Source: Linepithema humile (Eukaryota; Arthropoda; Insecta; Hymenoptera; Formicidae). From it: a stretch of DNA of 64,000 nt. A model generated the notes under the pieces. The model saw only the letters and a program-made list of their open reading frames with translations. It had not been told where the DNA came from and ran no database searches. Position numbers and translations under genes: made by a program. The number at the start of each line of letters is the position of its first letter. Positions within the stretch are counted from its first letter, which is position 1. The stretch covers positions 25,928,532-25,992,531 of the forward strand of contig NC_090131.1 in the NCBI RefSeq assembly GCF_040581485.1, in the 5' to 3' direction. This document shows positions 24,341 to 38,797 of the stretch, piece after piece.

Positions 24341-27300
24341 ATCACTACGGAATATCCGTTTTCGATTAAAGATACGCTTTTGTTCTGCTGAAGCAAAAGA
24401 GAAAGTAATAACCTTAGTTAATATCGGCTGATTAATAAGAAATCAATAAACAATTGCAATTTCGATATTAAATATCACAACGAAGTCAATAAGGTCGAAC
24501 CAATGGCAATTTTACGTCCGAATTTTCAAAAATTTGACAAAAGAACGATTTATTTTTCTCGCTGCCACATTTTAAATATTAAAATATTTCACTGTATATC
24601 TTTAAAATACTTAAATTTTCACGAAACGCAATTCAATAAATAAGAATTTCAAAATTTACAATATTGCAAATAACAGAACGGTGAATAATAGCGCGAACCA
24701 CACGGCAATCGAGAATTAACCAAACATTAATACGCCTAGTGTGCCTAACTTAGAAAACAATTATGCTCATTGCTGAAAATGCAATTTCAATATGCACGTA
24801 CGCTCAAATACGCGTCGTGGGCAAATCTATTCGGAATTGCGTTTTGCGTTCATTTGGGAATGGGAATAATGTCGTGGTCATTGCATCCTATGCTACGATA
24901 GGTGATGCATGGCGCAATAGTTTACATAAATTTGAATTCACGGTCCGCACATTCTATATAAGATTTAAGGTTTTCTATCAAGCCCGTTTATTCACGTTTT
25001 GAATGAAATGCTGAAATATCGTGAATTTTAATCAACGCTGAATGTTTATAGACGCGCGAGATTACGCGTGCTTTACCGCACATTCGTCACATGTATCTTT
25101 TGTGGGAAAAATAACTGATAAATTTTTCACTTGTCAATGCGTATTGCAGGAAAATTGTAAACATAAAGAAAAACAATTTCCATAATTAGCTCGGTATATG
25201 CTGATACCGATTTCATAGAAAATGCACTATAGCTTTATGCAAACAAATGCGTTTCGTAATTGCGTTCTTCATTATTACAAATTTATGCAACACATAAATG
25301 TGATTACCATACCAGCACATTTATTATCGCAATATGAATTAATCACGTAATGTGTGATTGTAACGGTTGCAACAATAACCGCAATACATTTGCGTCGTAA
25401 TTACTATTGAATCATATATTGTACACATTTTAAATGTCATGCGCTAATTTTCTAATGCAAAGAAGCAATATCATGCATGCTTAATTGTCATTTTATCATC
25501 ACGTATACTTTTTTTGTTATTACTTTTGCACTGATGTAAAAATAAAATAAGCGCTATTGACTTGAATGAATGAAGCGTAATGACGGTTGAGAAGTTCTGA
25601 GTAGAGAGTACGTCCGTTTATCCAAAATTTGATATCCCGTAACACGTTATGGCTGGATGTCAGCCCACTCCACTGACGTCTGCGCCAACCGAATAGCTAA
25701 AGTTACTTGCGCGAACATATACGACAATGCGTGAACGCAAGCGTAGGGAGCAGTCCCATTATTTATCGGTGGAACTTCCCCGACTACGACACCTTTGGGA
25801 AAGTCCGATCGAATCGCGCGTTCCTCCTCTTCCTTCGAGTTTCTATTTTCCTGCCAGAATGAAAGATGCTTGCCACAACGTAAATTTCACGCCAAACGTA
25901 TAACGATAGCTATCATATATTCTGGTAATCTCAGCGAATCGCGATATATCATTTTAATAACGCAAGTTCTGCAATTTGTACGGAGATAGATTTTGATAAA
26001 AATATATCAAGCACGGAGAGAGATGTGTAATTCAAGACGAAGTAGTTCAAGCGGAGATATCCTGCGTCACGTAGTGCTTGTTATACATAAACTTCACTTG
26101 ACTATGTAACTTTGCATGACTTAAATATTCTATCATTTTTTACGGCTCGTGCTTGCGTCGTAAAGGTATGTCGTAGGATCTTGCAAAAGTCAAATCATCG
26201 TGCATTATCGACGCTATGGAACAACTCTGGCGCGACAAAAAACGACGAAGCTTGGCACTTTTTACGAGCGATGCCGACGCTCAGACTTTTAGCAAACCGT
26301 CGGGTTCATTTTTTACGATATCGCGAATACTCTCTTCGTCACCTTCAGACTTTAGTTGTTATCAGAGCCGGCACGTGAATCCTCTTATCGTATATATCGC
26401 TTCCGTTTCGATCGTAACCACACGCTTGTATAGCCACGAATTGCTGAAACAACAGCCACACGGATGCATACGAGAAACCACTTCCGATAGGAACCAGTTC
26501 CTATCTTCCGGGAATGCGAGCTCCTATGCGCCAGATAATAAAATAGAACGTTGATTTTATGTCCCGTGAATGTTTATAGGGTGCTAACCAGTCAAGCAAT
26601 GAATTGTTTTTTATTTGACGTCAACTCTCAGCGAAACATTAATTCAATTCAGTTAGTGCTTTCAAGACGCGAATCAGATCTAAAGGTTGTAATATTTTAG
26701 AATAGCATCGCTTTATCTTTACAGTAATTTGCAGTATTTTATAAAAAGATTTGCGTTATGGAAAAATTGCATATATGAAAAATGTAAAAGAATAAAAAAA
26801 CTATACCCCATCGCGAATAATGTAAATAAAGTTATATAAAATCACAATAAAATTCATGATACCATTTCGTTAAATCATTTTGCATCTGCGTTTAACAACA
26901 CAAAAATAATTTGTATCATTACCAATTTCCAATACAATTATATTTCTAAAGTTATTACAATATTATTTTGTAATTATACAAATAATATAATATTTTGATG
27001 TAATATTAAATTTCTCATTAATACTTTTGCGTATTATATAATGCAAAATAAAATTTTTTTATAGTTAAATTTTTATGCATAAAATTACAAACATCCTATA
27101 TTTTTTATATTTGGAATTGATAAAATAATAGCAAAATCATATTACTGTAATGCAGTCGACTCCGCTTTACATAGCGATGCATAAGAAGAAGAATTACTCT
27201 TGCGCTCAAACCTGCGCGGCTGATCCAAGCTAGGTTTTACTACTGCTGCGCGGTCGACGTAGTATGAAGTACCATAAATACTATTACATCATTTTCCTCT

Positions 27301-28430
27301 TCAGTTTATCTGTGCATATCTCAACGTTTAACTCAACATCGTAATGCAAGCTTATCAGATTACGTTAAATAAATAATAAAGAGAAAAATGTACGAAACTG
27401 TAATAAAAGAACCGAGACACGTAATTTATTGCAATACGCATATCAAAGGCACATAAAATTGCATTAAAATATTTTATCGTTAAAATACTTAATTTAATAT
27501 TTAAATATTTATTTCAATTGTCTGTCAAAGATTAAAAAAAATCAAGAGTAAGGAAAATATCAATTGTTGTATAAATTGTTATTTATCGCAGCACTTTAAT
27601 TAAAAAAAAATACTTTTATCTTACGCGCGTCTAGTCGATACTCATGTTACTCGTGATGGGTTTAATTTTCTCAAACAAAAAGATCAATTCACGCAATCCA
27701 CATCAATCGTTATAAATTTCTACCGACATTTGCTTTTCTCTTGCATGTGCCGGAATTCTCGTTATCGCAATTGACACGCATTCTCGATCATTTACCTCAT
27801 ATTTTATCTCCACTCTGACATACTGAAATCGATGATGTACTCCGTATATGTATTCGATATGCATAATTGGCACTCCCCGACCACCTCGTGCTAAATTGAT
27901 GCCAATATTTGACACGTGTAATCCCTAGTCCTCTCAGCCAGTTCCATTTACAACATCGATCGGAGGCTACATCAGTAAGACGAGAAATACAACGCGGAGA
28001 TGTTTACTCGCCAATATATTAACTACATTTTTGCAACAGTGTATACTTTACTAATACTTTAAACATTTTTTTTATAACAAACACACGCATGTAAAAACAC
28101 GCTTAGAATTTAACTTACTCGGCATTTTTATAAAATTTAAATTACAAATAATAAATTTTCCATGTAATTTAACAGAACGCTCCACGTAATTTCGTTTAAT
28201 TTATTAAGTATTCCACTTCGATATCATATCTCCCCTTCCATTCATCCTTGATTTATGTTCGATTCCAGAGACCCAGATACGTTTTACGGAGATAAATACG
28301 CAGTGATATAGCACACAGACGTGCGAGTTACATGTTCGTCCAACATCGCTTGCAAGAACTAACCCAATTGTGCCGCGAGTGCAATACGCGACGCAAGCGA
28401 TACAAAATATTCATAACTCCAAGTAACGAT
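24341..28430. other. Intergenic AT-rich DNA, no gene recognised
   Basis: Mostly AT-rich, with a slightly GC-richer patch at 26100-26550 whose two overlapping plus-strand frames look like chance. No RNA gene, long repeat or convincing exon seen. Confidence 0.6.
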
Positions 28431-29830
28431 ACGAACGAGACAGCGACAAAATCCACCCTACTGGATGAAAGAACGTGAGGCCGTTGCGCCATCATTTATC
28501 GTTAACACTTCATTAACGCGTGGCCCAATCCGTTTGCGCGCTTTTAAGCTATCAAGCGATGCATTACGGGATACAGCAAACACCGGTGCATGCGAGCACT
28601 CAAGAAAAGCAGATTGGATGTGCGGGAAATTTATGACGCTGACTCGACGCAAACGGCATAACCGTTTTCCAGCGGAACCGCTATCGCGCGTTGTCGGTCG
28701 CTCTTTAACCTTTCAACGGCTGTGACGGTACGCATCTCGTTTCGCGGAAGCATCTGTTTCGCACTCGGGATATCCAGCTTGCACGCGAAATGAACTTTTT
28801 TTCTCCGTCCCCGTGCCAACAATACTGCCGCGTGTTCCATTTAATACTTTATTGTCCCGAGAGAATACTGAACATTGGTGTGTCGATTGCGCGCAGTGCC
28901 CGTTCGTTACGAACTTCTCTTTTCATTTATAAATCGCGACGTTTTTTTCCGCAATGTCGTCAAATAACATCGCGCGCGCTCTTCAATTCAATGTTTTTTT
29001 CTTGAATAAAAAGCGCAATACAAAAATCCGTGCCGTGAACGCGAGCGCATTCGCGCGAAAGATGTATTAGGAATTTGCATGCGAGGAAATAAAATTCCAC
29101 GACACGTCCGCGCTTTTCGCATAAGCTGCACTGTGAGAATGATATGCTGAATTAGGTTCCGCAATACAAAGATGCTCGCCCCCGATATATCGTCCCATAC
29201 AGCAAAATACCATTCTCGTCGCGCGTGTAATACAATATATCCGCTTGAACTATTGAAAGTAATATAAGACTCATCCGCTCGCAACTTTCCCTGTCCTTAC
29301 CCGCACATTCCACAAAAGTCTTTGCCGAATACTTTGGTTTCCGTACATCTCATTACGCCTGCACAATCTATTGCGCTCTCACAAAGGGGAAATTTTGATC
29401 TCTTTTTTTGTTCTTTTGACGAGTGTCTCTGGAATTCGTGAAGAAAAGCACGCGAGGCGGCTGCTGCAAAAATGACATAAAAATCGACGATCTGGACCAT
29501 TTCAATTCCGCATTCTCATCTAACTCCTTTATCGAGACGCCCGATTGAAACTTTTCCCCGTTACACACTGACGGCTCCGAATATTTTTTCGTGCGTGCTA
29601 CTTTCGTGCAGGCGAATGCCGGTCGTGTGTTTTATGAAAGGACGCGTTTATTCCCGCTCGTCTGAAAACTTCGCTCGTTTATCTGTCTGTTCGGCCCGTT
29701 ACTCAGTCCGCTCATAAATCTCGCGATTACGGATCGTCGGCTGACTCGTTACTCTCGCGTGACGCAGTTTCTGAAAAATCTCGCTTGCGGCAGAGTTCAT
29801 TGGTGAAGCTACCGAATGCTCATTTAATCT
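28430..29830. other. Largest GC/CpG-richer island of the intergenic region, no gene recognised
   Basis: About 1.4 kb where CG dinucleotides are frequent and A/T homopolymers are short. Several frames are open on both strands (28465-28725, 28631-28840, 28988-29284, 29297-29500), but none continues through splice sites or shows a family motif. Multi-frame openness is expected when stop codons thin out with rising GC. It could be a regulatory region or an unmethylated island. Confidence 0.35.
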
Positions 29831-32800
29831 AGCAATGCAATACGTTATTACTTTGGTGACGCATACTGTATTTATGGATCACATGAGTGAAGAGAGTTCA
29901 TGTGTGTGTGCGAACAACTCTGTGTTTTTAATCATACAAAAATCATTCTGTTAAAATTATTTATTTTAATTAAATATTTAAAGCATCTTAAATCAAGAAA
30001 CAATATTTCAAAAATACATTTGTTAAACGTCAATTTTTTACTGCAAAGATTTAGTTATTAAGGCACTAATTAAAAAATCTAAGTTATTTAACTATTTCAC
30101 ACGGATATATGAGAATTAAAAAATTAAAAATTCTCTCGTTTGAGAGAGAACAGAGAACCGCTAACAGATTACGCCGGGTTACGTTCACTTTTCTGGTCCG
30201 CTTTTCGCGGACAATGACTTTTTTCGGCCGCACGTCGAAAACTGCTTCTAGTCTACGCACCATTTTAATTTAACTGGTATAAGTCAAGAGCAAACGTACG
30301 GAGTTTCAACTGCGCATTCGCAGTTAAAAACTGCCTGCAGTTGTATGCGTTATTCGCGAAAGCAACGCGGAAACGTCAGCGTCGATTCCATCGTGCATAC
30401 GGTTTTCGGGACGCGCGGTTTAACCGCACGATGGCTGAAATTTTTTACTCTCTGGTCCCTTCCGTCTTCCGGAATGGTAGGAAACAATTGAAAGACTGTT
30501 CTTTCTATCTCTTTCTCTCACAGTAATTGTTCTCGGATCATGCTAATAAAATCTGCTTTTTCTTTGCTTACTTGCTTCTTCGCTGATAACATTCATCCTG
30601 TACACGATGATGAATTTCAGTAATCGCGATGATACCATCAATACTCAATGTATAAAACTTTATCTGGATTTTTATTTGATACTTGAAAATAATATTAATA
30701 ATCAAAAAATAATTGCGATAAATGCCAAACTTTTTTAATTACACTTGTTTAATATACATAATACTTTTATTTTTGAAAAATAAAAATTTAGTAAAAATTG
30801 CTAAATTCTGGAATTTGTTATCACAATAATTTATTATTCTACTGGCTTCTTGTATCAATCAGCATTGCATTGTATAAAGTTTATTTGTACTATGCGATAA
30901 GGTATCGCGTATGAAAATATTATTCCAGCGGAAAAACTCATTTTAGAGGTATTGTGCTTTCAGTACACAATGGTCACGCTCTAACCAGATTTTCATTTTG
31001 CGCTGCGATGTAGCGACAAAATAGCTATCGGGATAAAGTCAATTAAAGAAACGTATAAATGCGAAAAATTCGTTCAAATCAAACGTACGTACAACAATAT
31101 AGTTACAATTATCTTACGATTTTACATCTATATGCCTGAGATATATATATTTTTATATCTCTGATAAACGTTCACTGACACGTTGAACACGGTTTGCTAT
31201 ATTTACATACAAAAGAGCTTTCCTAAGAGTTTACGCTAAAATATTCTGGATCAGCCAAACAATGGCAAAAATTCTCAAAATGTGCAACATAGGTAAAGAG
31301 AGAGAGAGACTAAGAACGTGAACTATGTTCCGGTTGAAATAATGGCCTGACAAGCAACAAAGTTGTATTGTAATTGCGTTTGTATCTAGTAGGGAGTTCA
31401 GATTCTTTGGTGTTGTATTACGCTACGGCGGATACATCTCTATTTATACATATTTACAGGTATAGTGAACATTTCATGTATACCAGCGAAGTATTTCGCT
31501 TTCGTAATAAAGGCGGAAGGATATTCTGCTCGGATGCTATAGTGCTCGCCCTCGGATATTTCCAAGGTTTCCCAACAATACTCGCCATAGCTACCGCAAA
31601 TATTTTCCCGTGACATGCGATTCGATCCGCGTTTCCCGCGTATCGTCGTTCTAGGCTCCTGAATACGCATTGATCGCCTTCGTGAATTTCGCGATCCCGA
31701 TACGTGCTCCGCTCGATCCGCATCCGCGATACGTGTCGAAGCCGATTGCGACTGTATTTGTGCCGCTGATGTGGCGCGACAAAAGATAAAAAATTTTCCA
31801 GTTTTGCAATAAAAATTTTGATAACATAAAATGTATCTCTTTTCTCGGCAAACTAAAGTTTTATAAAATATAAAATTATTGTAATAAATTTTTACTTAAA
31901 ATAAAAAAGTATTGCAATCTCAGAAATGTCTATATGTTTGCATATGTAAGTGCAAAAAATAGACGCAATAAAATTAACTGAATAATGTGGCAGTAGATAT
32001 TTAATTTTCGAAGTCAGTGATTACTGTCGCTTCAGATTCTTCCGCATTTCAATTCAGTTTCTCATCTCCGATCCTGACGCAGCGCGATCGTCCCGGGACG
32101 CCTAAGCTCGTTCTCGTCCCTTCGAGACGACGAGATAATCCTTACGAACGTAAACACGTCAACATGGACGTCCGAATATAGCCGCGGGACGAAACGAATA
32201 GAGATAACAAATGGTTATTTCGCGCGGAACTAACGACTCTTCTTTTTGTCGCACGACTGCTTCTAACCGGGGACCGGCAAAAAGAGGGAGGGTAAAACGT
32301 TTCACGGAGTTGGATTCGGCGACACCACTTTTATGGATATCTTTTGCAGCGAAATTTTTTTCAGATTACTTCTTTTATGAAGAGAAATGTATGAGGGCCG
32401 GCAAGTACCTTACGGCCGACAGTGACGAATTGACGGAGTGTTGTGCACAATATGTTTCCCCTTTAAAAAAAAAAAATTCCGTTATCAAACAGAATATTTC
32501 TATTGGATGATTTTTACAGATGGCCACGGGAAATCTAACTAGGCAATGTCAGCCGCGCAATACCTGTCGATACGCTCGCAAAACATGAAAAGTAATCGTA
32601 GCCGACATGATAGATATGATAGAGTTTATAGAGACTACAAATATGCTCAACTTTAACGAGACCTATTTTTTTGCATACGAAAGAGAGATATGAAAAGGCT
32701 TTAATTGCGTACGATATAAGCCGTTGCAATATGCAACTATCGATTCGTTTGATGTGTCATGGTAGCGGTTTTAGTCGTAAAATGTCATCACGCAGAAGTA

Positions 32801-33250
32801 CATATTGAGACATAAATAATAGAAGTACTTCGTATTCAGCAGAGGAAAGAAATATATATACAAGATAATTGGTACGCACACAATGCTCTGCAAAGTTTGT
32901 GTGCTGATAACTTACTAAAAGATTCTGCATACAGACGAAAAGTTGTTAATAAATGCGGTCATTAAATTTCTAAAATAAAAACTCTAATGTGAATTAATGT
33001 GACGCAATTAAACTTAATGGTAATAGTATTATAATTTATTTTGTATAATTCACCATGCGAGATGTATGCGAAATTTAATCAGAATTATTCTGATGAGATG
33101 TTTATCATAATTTAATGAAGAGCAATGAAGACCGTTAAAAATAAAACAAATTCGTCTGCAATTAATTTTGAACGTGGTTAAATTGATAACAACAGAAAGA
33201 ATACAATTTCGGGATATAATATAAGGAACTTTCGGGATATAACACGGAAA
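29831..33250. other. Intergenic DNA, no gene recognised
   Basis: AT-rich with a mixed patch around 31400-31800 and 32040-32300. No supported gene, RNA or mobile element. Confidence 0.55.
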
Positions 33251-34100
33251 CTAATGTAAAATCAATCGTGCATGCTCGCACCCCCTTCCTCACGTGAACC
33301 ATAATGTATCCCGATTCAAGGCGGTGAGTTCCAAGAAGAGCGAAAGTATACCCTTTAGAAATCCACGGACGACGATATATCCCGGCTATAGAAAAGTCAC
33401 TGCGAGAGATAGTAAAAAAGACTTACCGCACGGTTTCGTCTTCCACCATTAAAGCTAACGACCGTCGTAAGTCGTTACGTAGGTACGTCGATCGAGCCAC
33501 GCTAGAATGCACTTTACGGAGTGTATCCCGTGTAGCCAACTATTATGAGTGTAGTATTCAATGGATTCGCAACCGCTTACGCATGACAGTCACAGTCAGA
33601 GAAATCTCTAAAACGGTGGGTGGTACCGGAACGCATCGTTCATGAAAAAAAATCTTAATTTCGCCGTCTAAATGTATCCGGCGCCGGTGTGGCTAAATTG
33701 TCGGTACTCGACGAATTCCGTCACGGGTGGGTGGTAGTTTCTGACATAATAAAGCCATTCCCGGCTTAATCCCCGTCCTCCCGGTCTGCATCCCGCCGCT
33801 GTCGCGCTCGGTATTCCCGCCGTGCCACTTCCGTCGGCCAAGTGACTGCGTGCGAGCGAGCATTTCAGCCGGCGAAGTTCTCGGAGCGGAGTGTCGCGCA
33901 CCGTCTTGCTCCTGCGACGATGTGAATCGGTGTCAGCAAACGAACTTACGCGACTTATCGGTGTACACCCTACCGTTATCTGTTTCGCGTCGCTCAACTG
34001 TAGCGAACTTGAGCCGCAGGCTCCCTCCGAGGAAAACGGCGCGAGTTTCCTTTAGAAATTTCTTCGTTCATCGCGTCGGCTGCACGTGTTCCTATATATT
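33250..34100. promoter_or_regulatory. GC/CpG-richer island, possible promoter
   Basis: A CpG-containing segment, densest at 33700-34050, between the two divergent genes. Frames on both strands (33668-33997 minus, 33850-34254 plus) are polar, Arg/Ser/Cys-rich and have no domain, as expected for non-coding GC-rich DNA. It resembles the islands at 16.0 and 38.6 kb, so a promoter or 5' UTR exon is possible. No decisive core element was identified. Confidence 0.25.
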
Positions 34101-35990
34101 GCGTCTTGCTGCATCGACATCGGTGCAGACTTATTGTTCTTTGTTCCAGAATTGTGCACAATTGTTTGCAGTTGTTTTAGCAATAGCGCGAAACAGACAA
34201 AAGACAGCGAAAATTGATAACAGTTTATCAAGAGGCGATATGATAAAAATATAATATATTTTTCTCGTAAAATTAATTGATCTGTCAATCTATCGTTGAA
34301 CACTTATAAAAACACGATGTTATAATAAAAAAAAAAATGTAAAAGCAACACACGAAGAGATGTAAACAACCGAGGCGCTAGAAATAAAATATAAAACCAA
34401 ACACACTGTATCTTTCTACTACAAATATGCTGCTGACGATATCGAAAAGTTCGTGAGGTAGAATGCGAATAATGTTGAACATCTCTCCCCGTTAGTATGT
34501 AAAACGGGAAAAGCTGACATCGTCAGGAAGTTAGAATATTCTACTTTGTCACGGCGCTTGAATATTCCGCGGACTTCGCGTAAGACCAACATTGTTTTCG
34601 CAAATGATATACCGTACAACCCCAAACTAGAAGAACTTCTGAAAGTTTGGATATATTGTAGAGAAGAAATGCATTGTGCGCACTTGGAATAAAACTTTTG
34701 AATTCATTTTGCAACAGTTTCATCTTCCGCGGAAAGTCTATCGCACACTAAAGCGCCTAATATTCGCGCCTCTACCATAATGATTTATAGTATTGCGCGC
34801 ACGACGTGAAAAAAAGTCCGCGATTTAAGAGCAGATTGAGAAATTATGAGCTGTAAGCAATGGCATCGAATGGATGCCGTGTTTTCGCGTTAACGGACAA
34901 TGAAGGTGATTTAAGCATTAGCTTCGCGTTTTCGAAATTTACGATTATTACTTATACCACGAATGATCTCGTTCGACTTATTAAAATTTGCCGCATCGTT
35001 GCGCGCTCTGTCAATTTGGCGGAACGGTTTCCAATTACCAGAATTGCCATCATAATTAAATGGAGATATTACGATATGAATGTTTAAGTGGCGATACACC
35101 GGAGAAATTAAGACACTGCGAGAGTCGCTATCTCTCAACATTAGCGTTAGATATTTAATCATCGTGCCGAGAAGTATTTCGTGTTGTTGTGTTGAAGCAA
35201 CGATGCGATATTTGCTGATATAATTACAGGAAACGAAGCTGATCGTCTTTATTCGTGCACAGCGCACATCACGTGTACATGAAGTATATGATGTATCGAT
35301 CGCACGAGTGCTTTACTCATGGAAAATGCAAAAGCGCGCGTTGTGTTGCCCCATACATGTGAATATGCGCGTACGTAGGATGCGAGACTGTTTCCATTCC
35401 ATTCGCCTTTCTATCCGAGCGTGAAAACGAGAAAGCTGGCAAGTCAACATTATTTATCGATTGCGCACCAAGTAAATGAAATCGAATGTTCGAGTGTAAC
35501 AGCTACGCAAACTCTCTTTTCTCGATAAACAAGTTAGTTGCCCTTTGTTTTGAATGAATAATGTCCATTGACGGAAGAACTAAGCGTATTAAAGATAATT
35601 TATAACGCGCGTTGTGAAAAAAATAACGGATCAATGAGTGTAAGAGATTACAAAATGTTGAACATAGCTTATTTCTCTGCAGTGATTGAACATGTCGTAT
35701 ACAGAAGCAAAAATACTGCGACTTTACTACCAGTTTTATCACTTCAATAAAATAAAGCAGGATTATTCCACAAGATTTGGATATTTTTGTAAATAGATAC
35801 GCAAGTGTTTTACTAAATAAGCTTTATGCAGAAGAGAGCTTTTTGCAGCAATGCGCATTGTAGAGGCACACGTGCCAGCCGCATTTTTGCCCCGATAAAT
35901 GCAAAATGAATAACGGAAGTGGAGCCTAAAGCAGCAGTGCGAATAATAGGCATGAATACGTGAATAGAGCAGGCTCTATCTCACGCCTGG

Positions 35991-36037
35991 GCTTGTGCCT
36001 GTCGAATCATTACTGAAAAGAACGAGGGGAATCCCCG
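35991..36037 (+). repeat. Dispersed 47-bp repeat, copy A
   Basis: Starts GCTTGTGCCTGTCGAATCAT and ends at ATCCCCG. It is the same length as copy B at 36623-36669 in the same orientation and clearly similar to it, with differences concentrated in the second half. This copy contains the small palindrome GGGGAATCCCC. Confidence 0.75.
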
Positions 36038-36622
36038 CGAAGGCGCGAATGAATGAAAGGAATTTCCGCCGCTGAGCTGGGGATGAGATACCGGTTCACT
36101 TTTTAATTATACCAAAACTTAATACCATCAAAGATAATCTCGCGCTCGTTAAGTGCCGCTCCGTTCCTAGAGCCTCTCGCTATCGATCGCGCAAATAGAC
36201 GGGATAATTCGACCGTGTAATTTACCTGATTCTTCAATAATCAATACGTTGTTAGCGTTCAATATGATTTATAATGAAGCATGTTTGTAAATGGATAATG
36301 AGAGCCAAAATGCGTTACGCCCGATTCATAAGTGAACAATGCCGCATTCGGGCCGCTGGCAAATTTTATTGCGTTTTTCGGATTTTCCGTTTTGAGAAAT
36401 GTCTTCGACAGCAATACGCTTGCGGCTATATATCCGCTGCGCGCTTGGATAATAAATATACTATACAAGCATGTTGCCGAACATATGTTAACATTTTTGC
36501 TCTGTTTTTGTCGCGCATGTCGCTAAAATTATATGCTTATATGTTTTTGAAATATCTTTTATTGTAAAATATGTATATGCAAGTGTGTGGAAAAAAACAA
36601 ATAAAGTTAAGCAGATGCTAGG

Positions 36623-36669
36623 ACTTGTGCCTGTCGAATCATTACTAAAAAAAATGAGGAAAATCCCCG
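36623..36669 (+). repeat. Dispersed 47-bp repeat, copy B
   Basis: Direct-orientation partner of 35991-36037. Both share TTGTGCCTGTCGAATCATTA and a terminal ATCCCCG. Flanks outside the 47 bp differ, so this looks like a short repeat family or a fragment of a larger, decayed element. Confidence 0.75.
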
Positions 36670-38226
36670 TACCAATAAAATTTATAAATGATGATTACAT
36701 ATATTTGGTAAATGACATTAGAATCGTATTTTCCACTCTTTACTTTTGTGTATTAAAAAAATAATCATTCTCTAGAAAAGACTTTTCTAAATATAATAAT
36801 AGTAATTATATTATATTTTTCTAGTCATTTTCAATTCTTTTATATTTCTGCTCTCTTGAATTCGGATTTGAAACATAAAATGCAATCTAATAGAAACTAC
36901 ATTTGCACACACAAGCGGCCACTATTCGCTTAATTGTACGAATTTATATTGGAGCGGCAATCACTTTACGGATAAGTGATCGTAATCAGAGACTAAAAAA
37001 ATGCACGCATTTGCAAAAGTAGTTTTGCAAACACTATCTTTTTGCTTTTGATAGTCTAATATATAACTCGTATTGCAAATACAAAATTGTTATCACTCGT
37101 ACAACATAATCTCACGAAATTAAGCAAATATATACAATCAATACATATCTAAATAAAATATTGTAATTAAGTTTTCAAATAATTGACGCAATTTTTAATT
37201 AGTAAATCACTAATATATAATATTATATTTTTTAATTTAATTATAATTTAATTACTGTTAAGCTTAAAATGGAAACAAGCTTGTTTATACAACGGTTGAG
37301 GCTTTTAGCTAAGCGGCTTAATATCATATTAATGTTGAATCTTTACTAGCGCATTCGCAAGGGACCAATACATTAATTATTATCTGAAAATCAGACGAGT
37401 AATAGTAACCGACGTGAGCTCGTTCCTAACAAAACTCACAACGAACAAGAATATCCGATATCTGCTGAGATTCAATTAATTTTTCCATTTTCGTCATTTC
37501 AAACGCACGCAATGCGAACAAATTCTTTTGAATTTTAATTACGACACAAATCGCCTGTATATCATAAACGAAAAATCTGGCTTCCTTTGGCTGATGGGTC
37601 TAAAAGATTTATAATTAATTATTTAAAGAGCCGTGCTTATTATGGAAAAGCAATCTGTACGAATCCGCCGCGTTCTATTCAACTTCGGCGTAGTGTAACA
37701 CATCATCGAATCACCGTTCGTTGCAAACGAAATTGACGCTCGCGATCGATCAATGTCAGATTCGCGGACCAACAACTTCGTTCGTTTACGCGGTACAAAT
37801 AAAATTCCCGGAAACGTGGCAGGATGCGCCGGTATGCTTGATTGTTGGAAATATTGCGGGGAAGAGCAAATAAAACGTCGTAAACTCGAAAATGTACGAG
37901 TTGGAAACAGTCTGTGATTCCGCAGAGCGCTATCACGTAACGCTATTCGAATCGCCAGTGGGCACTCGAAAAGTCTGTTGAATTTAGAAATTAATTACAA
38001 TTAAATAGAATAGAATAAAACGAAAATCTTCCTCTATATTTTATAAAATGTATCTTAGAAACCTTTTAAATCAATAAATAAATATACAAGCGGGCTGAGA
38101 GAAACCGCCCTGTTTATTTTGTAACTGATTGATTTGTACGGCAAAAAATGCCGTAACAAATTTATTTTGTTTTCGAAGAGAATGATCGCGATAGATAAAC
38201 AAGATGGAAAATTTTCTTTGACTCAA

Positions 38227-38259
38227 CATATATATATATATATATATTTTTTTTAAGAA

Positions 38260-38301
<42 letters not shown>
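38227..38301. repeat. (AT)n microsatellite, interrupted
   Basis: Two AT dinucleotide tracts (38227-38247 and about 38263-38301) separated by a T-run and AAGAAAC. It lies upstream of the GPCR gene. Confidence 0.9.
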
Positions 38302-38306
<5 letters not shown>

Positions 38307-38670
38307 TAATGTAGATTAAATAAATATAAATAATGTAGTTCAGTACATTAATGCAACAAATTATACCGCGAAAATATTGTTTTCTATACGCATCATCCCT
38401 ACAAAGTTTTCCTACTCTTGAAGTTTACACACCGAGAAATTTAACAACTAGTTATGCATAAAATAACCACCAAGTTTTTCCTTATTTTATCATAAATTTT
38501 ACTTAAAATACAGACGCGGCAAGACAGCCACGACAGCTTGCAAACTGCCAAGTCAAACTTTTCTTTAGTTCGACTTCGTAATTTGCGCATAGAAGAGTGC
38601 AAATTCAGCCGGCGGGAGTAACTGAATTTCACATTATTTTTATCCACTACTTTATCTTTTCCCTCCTCAG

Positions 38671-38797
38671 GACTCGTCGATTCGCCCGCGTAGCCGTAAG
38701 CGCAGTAGATGCAAGCTGCAATGCACCGCGCGTCGAGAGCGCATCGGCAGAGGTCGAAGCCACGCAGCACTGCTTCGCAGGTGCGCATGGACGACTC
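38671..38797 (+). other. Candidate 5' UTR exon of the GPCR gene
   Basis: A strong pyrimidine tract ending CCCTCCTCAG (38661-38670) precedes a GC/CpG-richer 127-bp segment that ends at a good donor, GACTC|GTGAGT. Its open frame is an Arg-rich string with no protein character, so it would be untranslated. It lies about 680 bp upstream of the first coding exon on the same strand. Transcript evidence is needed, and a simple GC island is the alternative. Confidence 0.35.

Larger units (their letters stand above)
34101..38590. other. Intergenic DNA, no gene recognised
   Basis: AT-rich DNA with a dispersed 47-bp repeat pair (35991-36037 and 36623-36669) and a long AT dinucleotide tract (38227-38301). 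No protein-coding or RNA gene supported. Confidence 0.55.
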
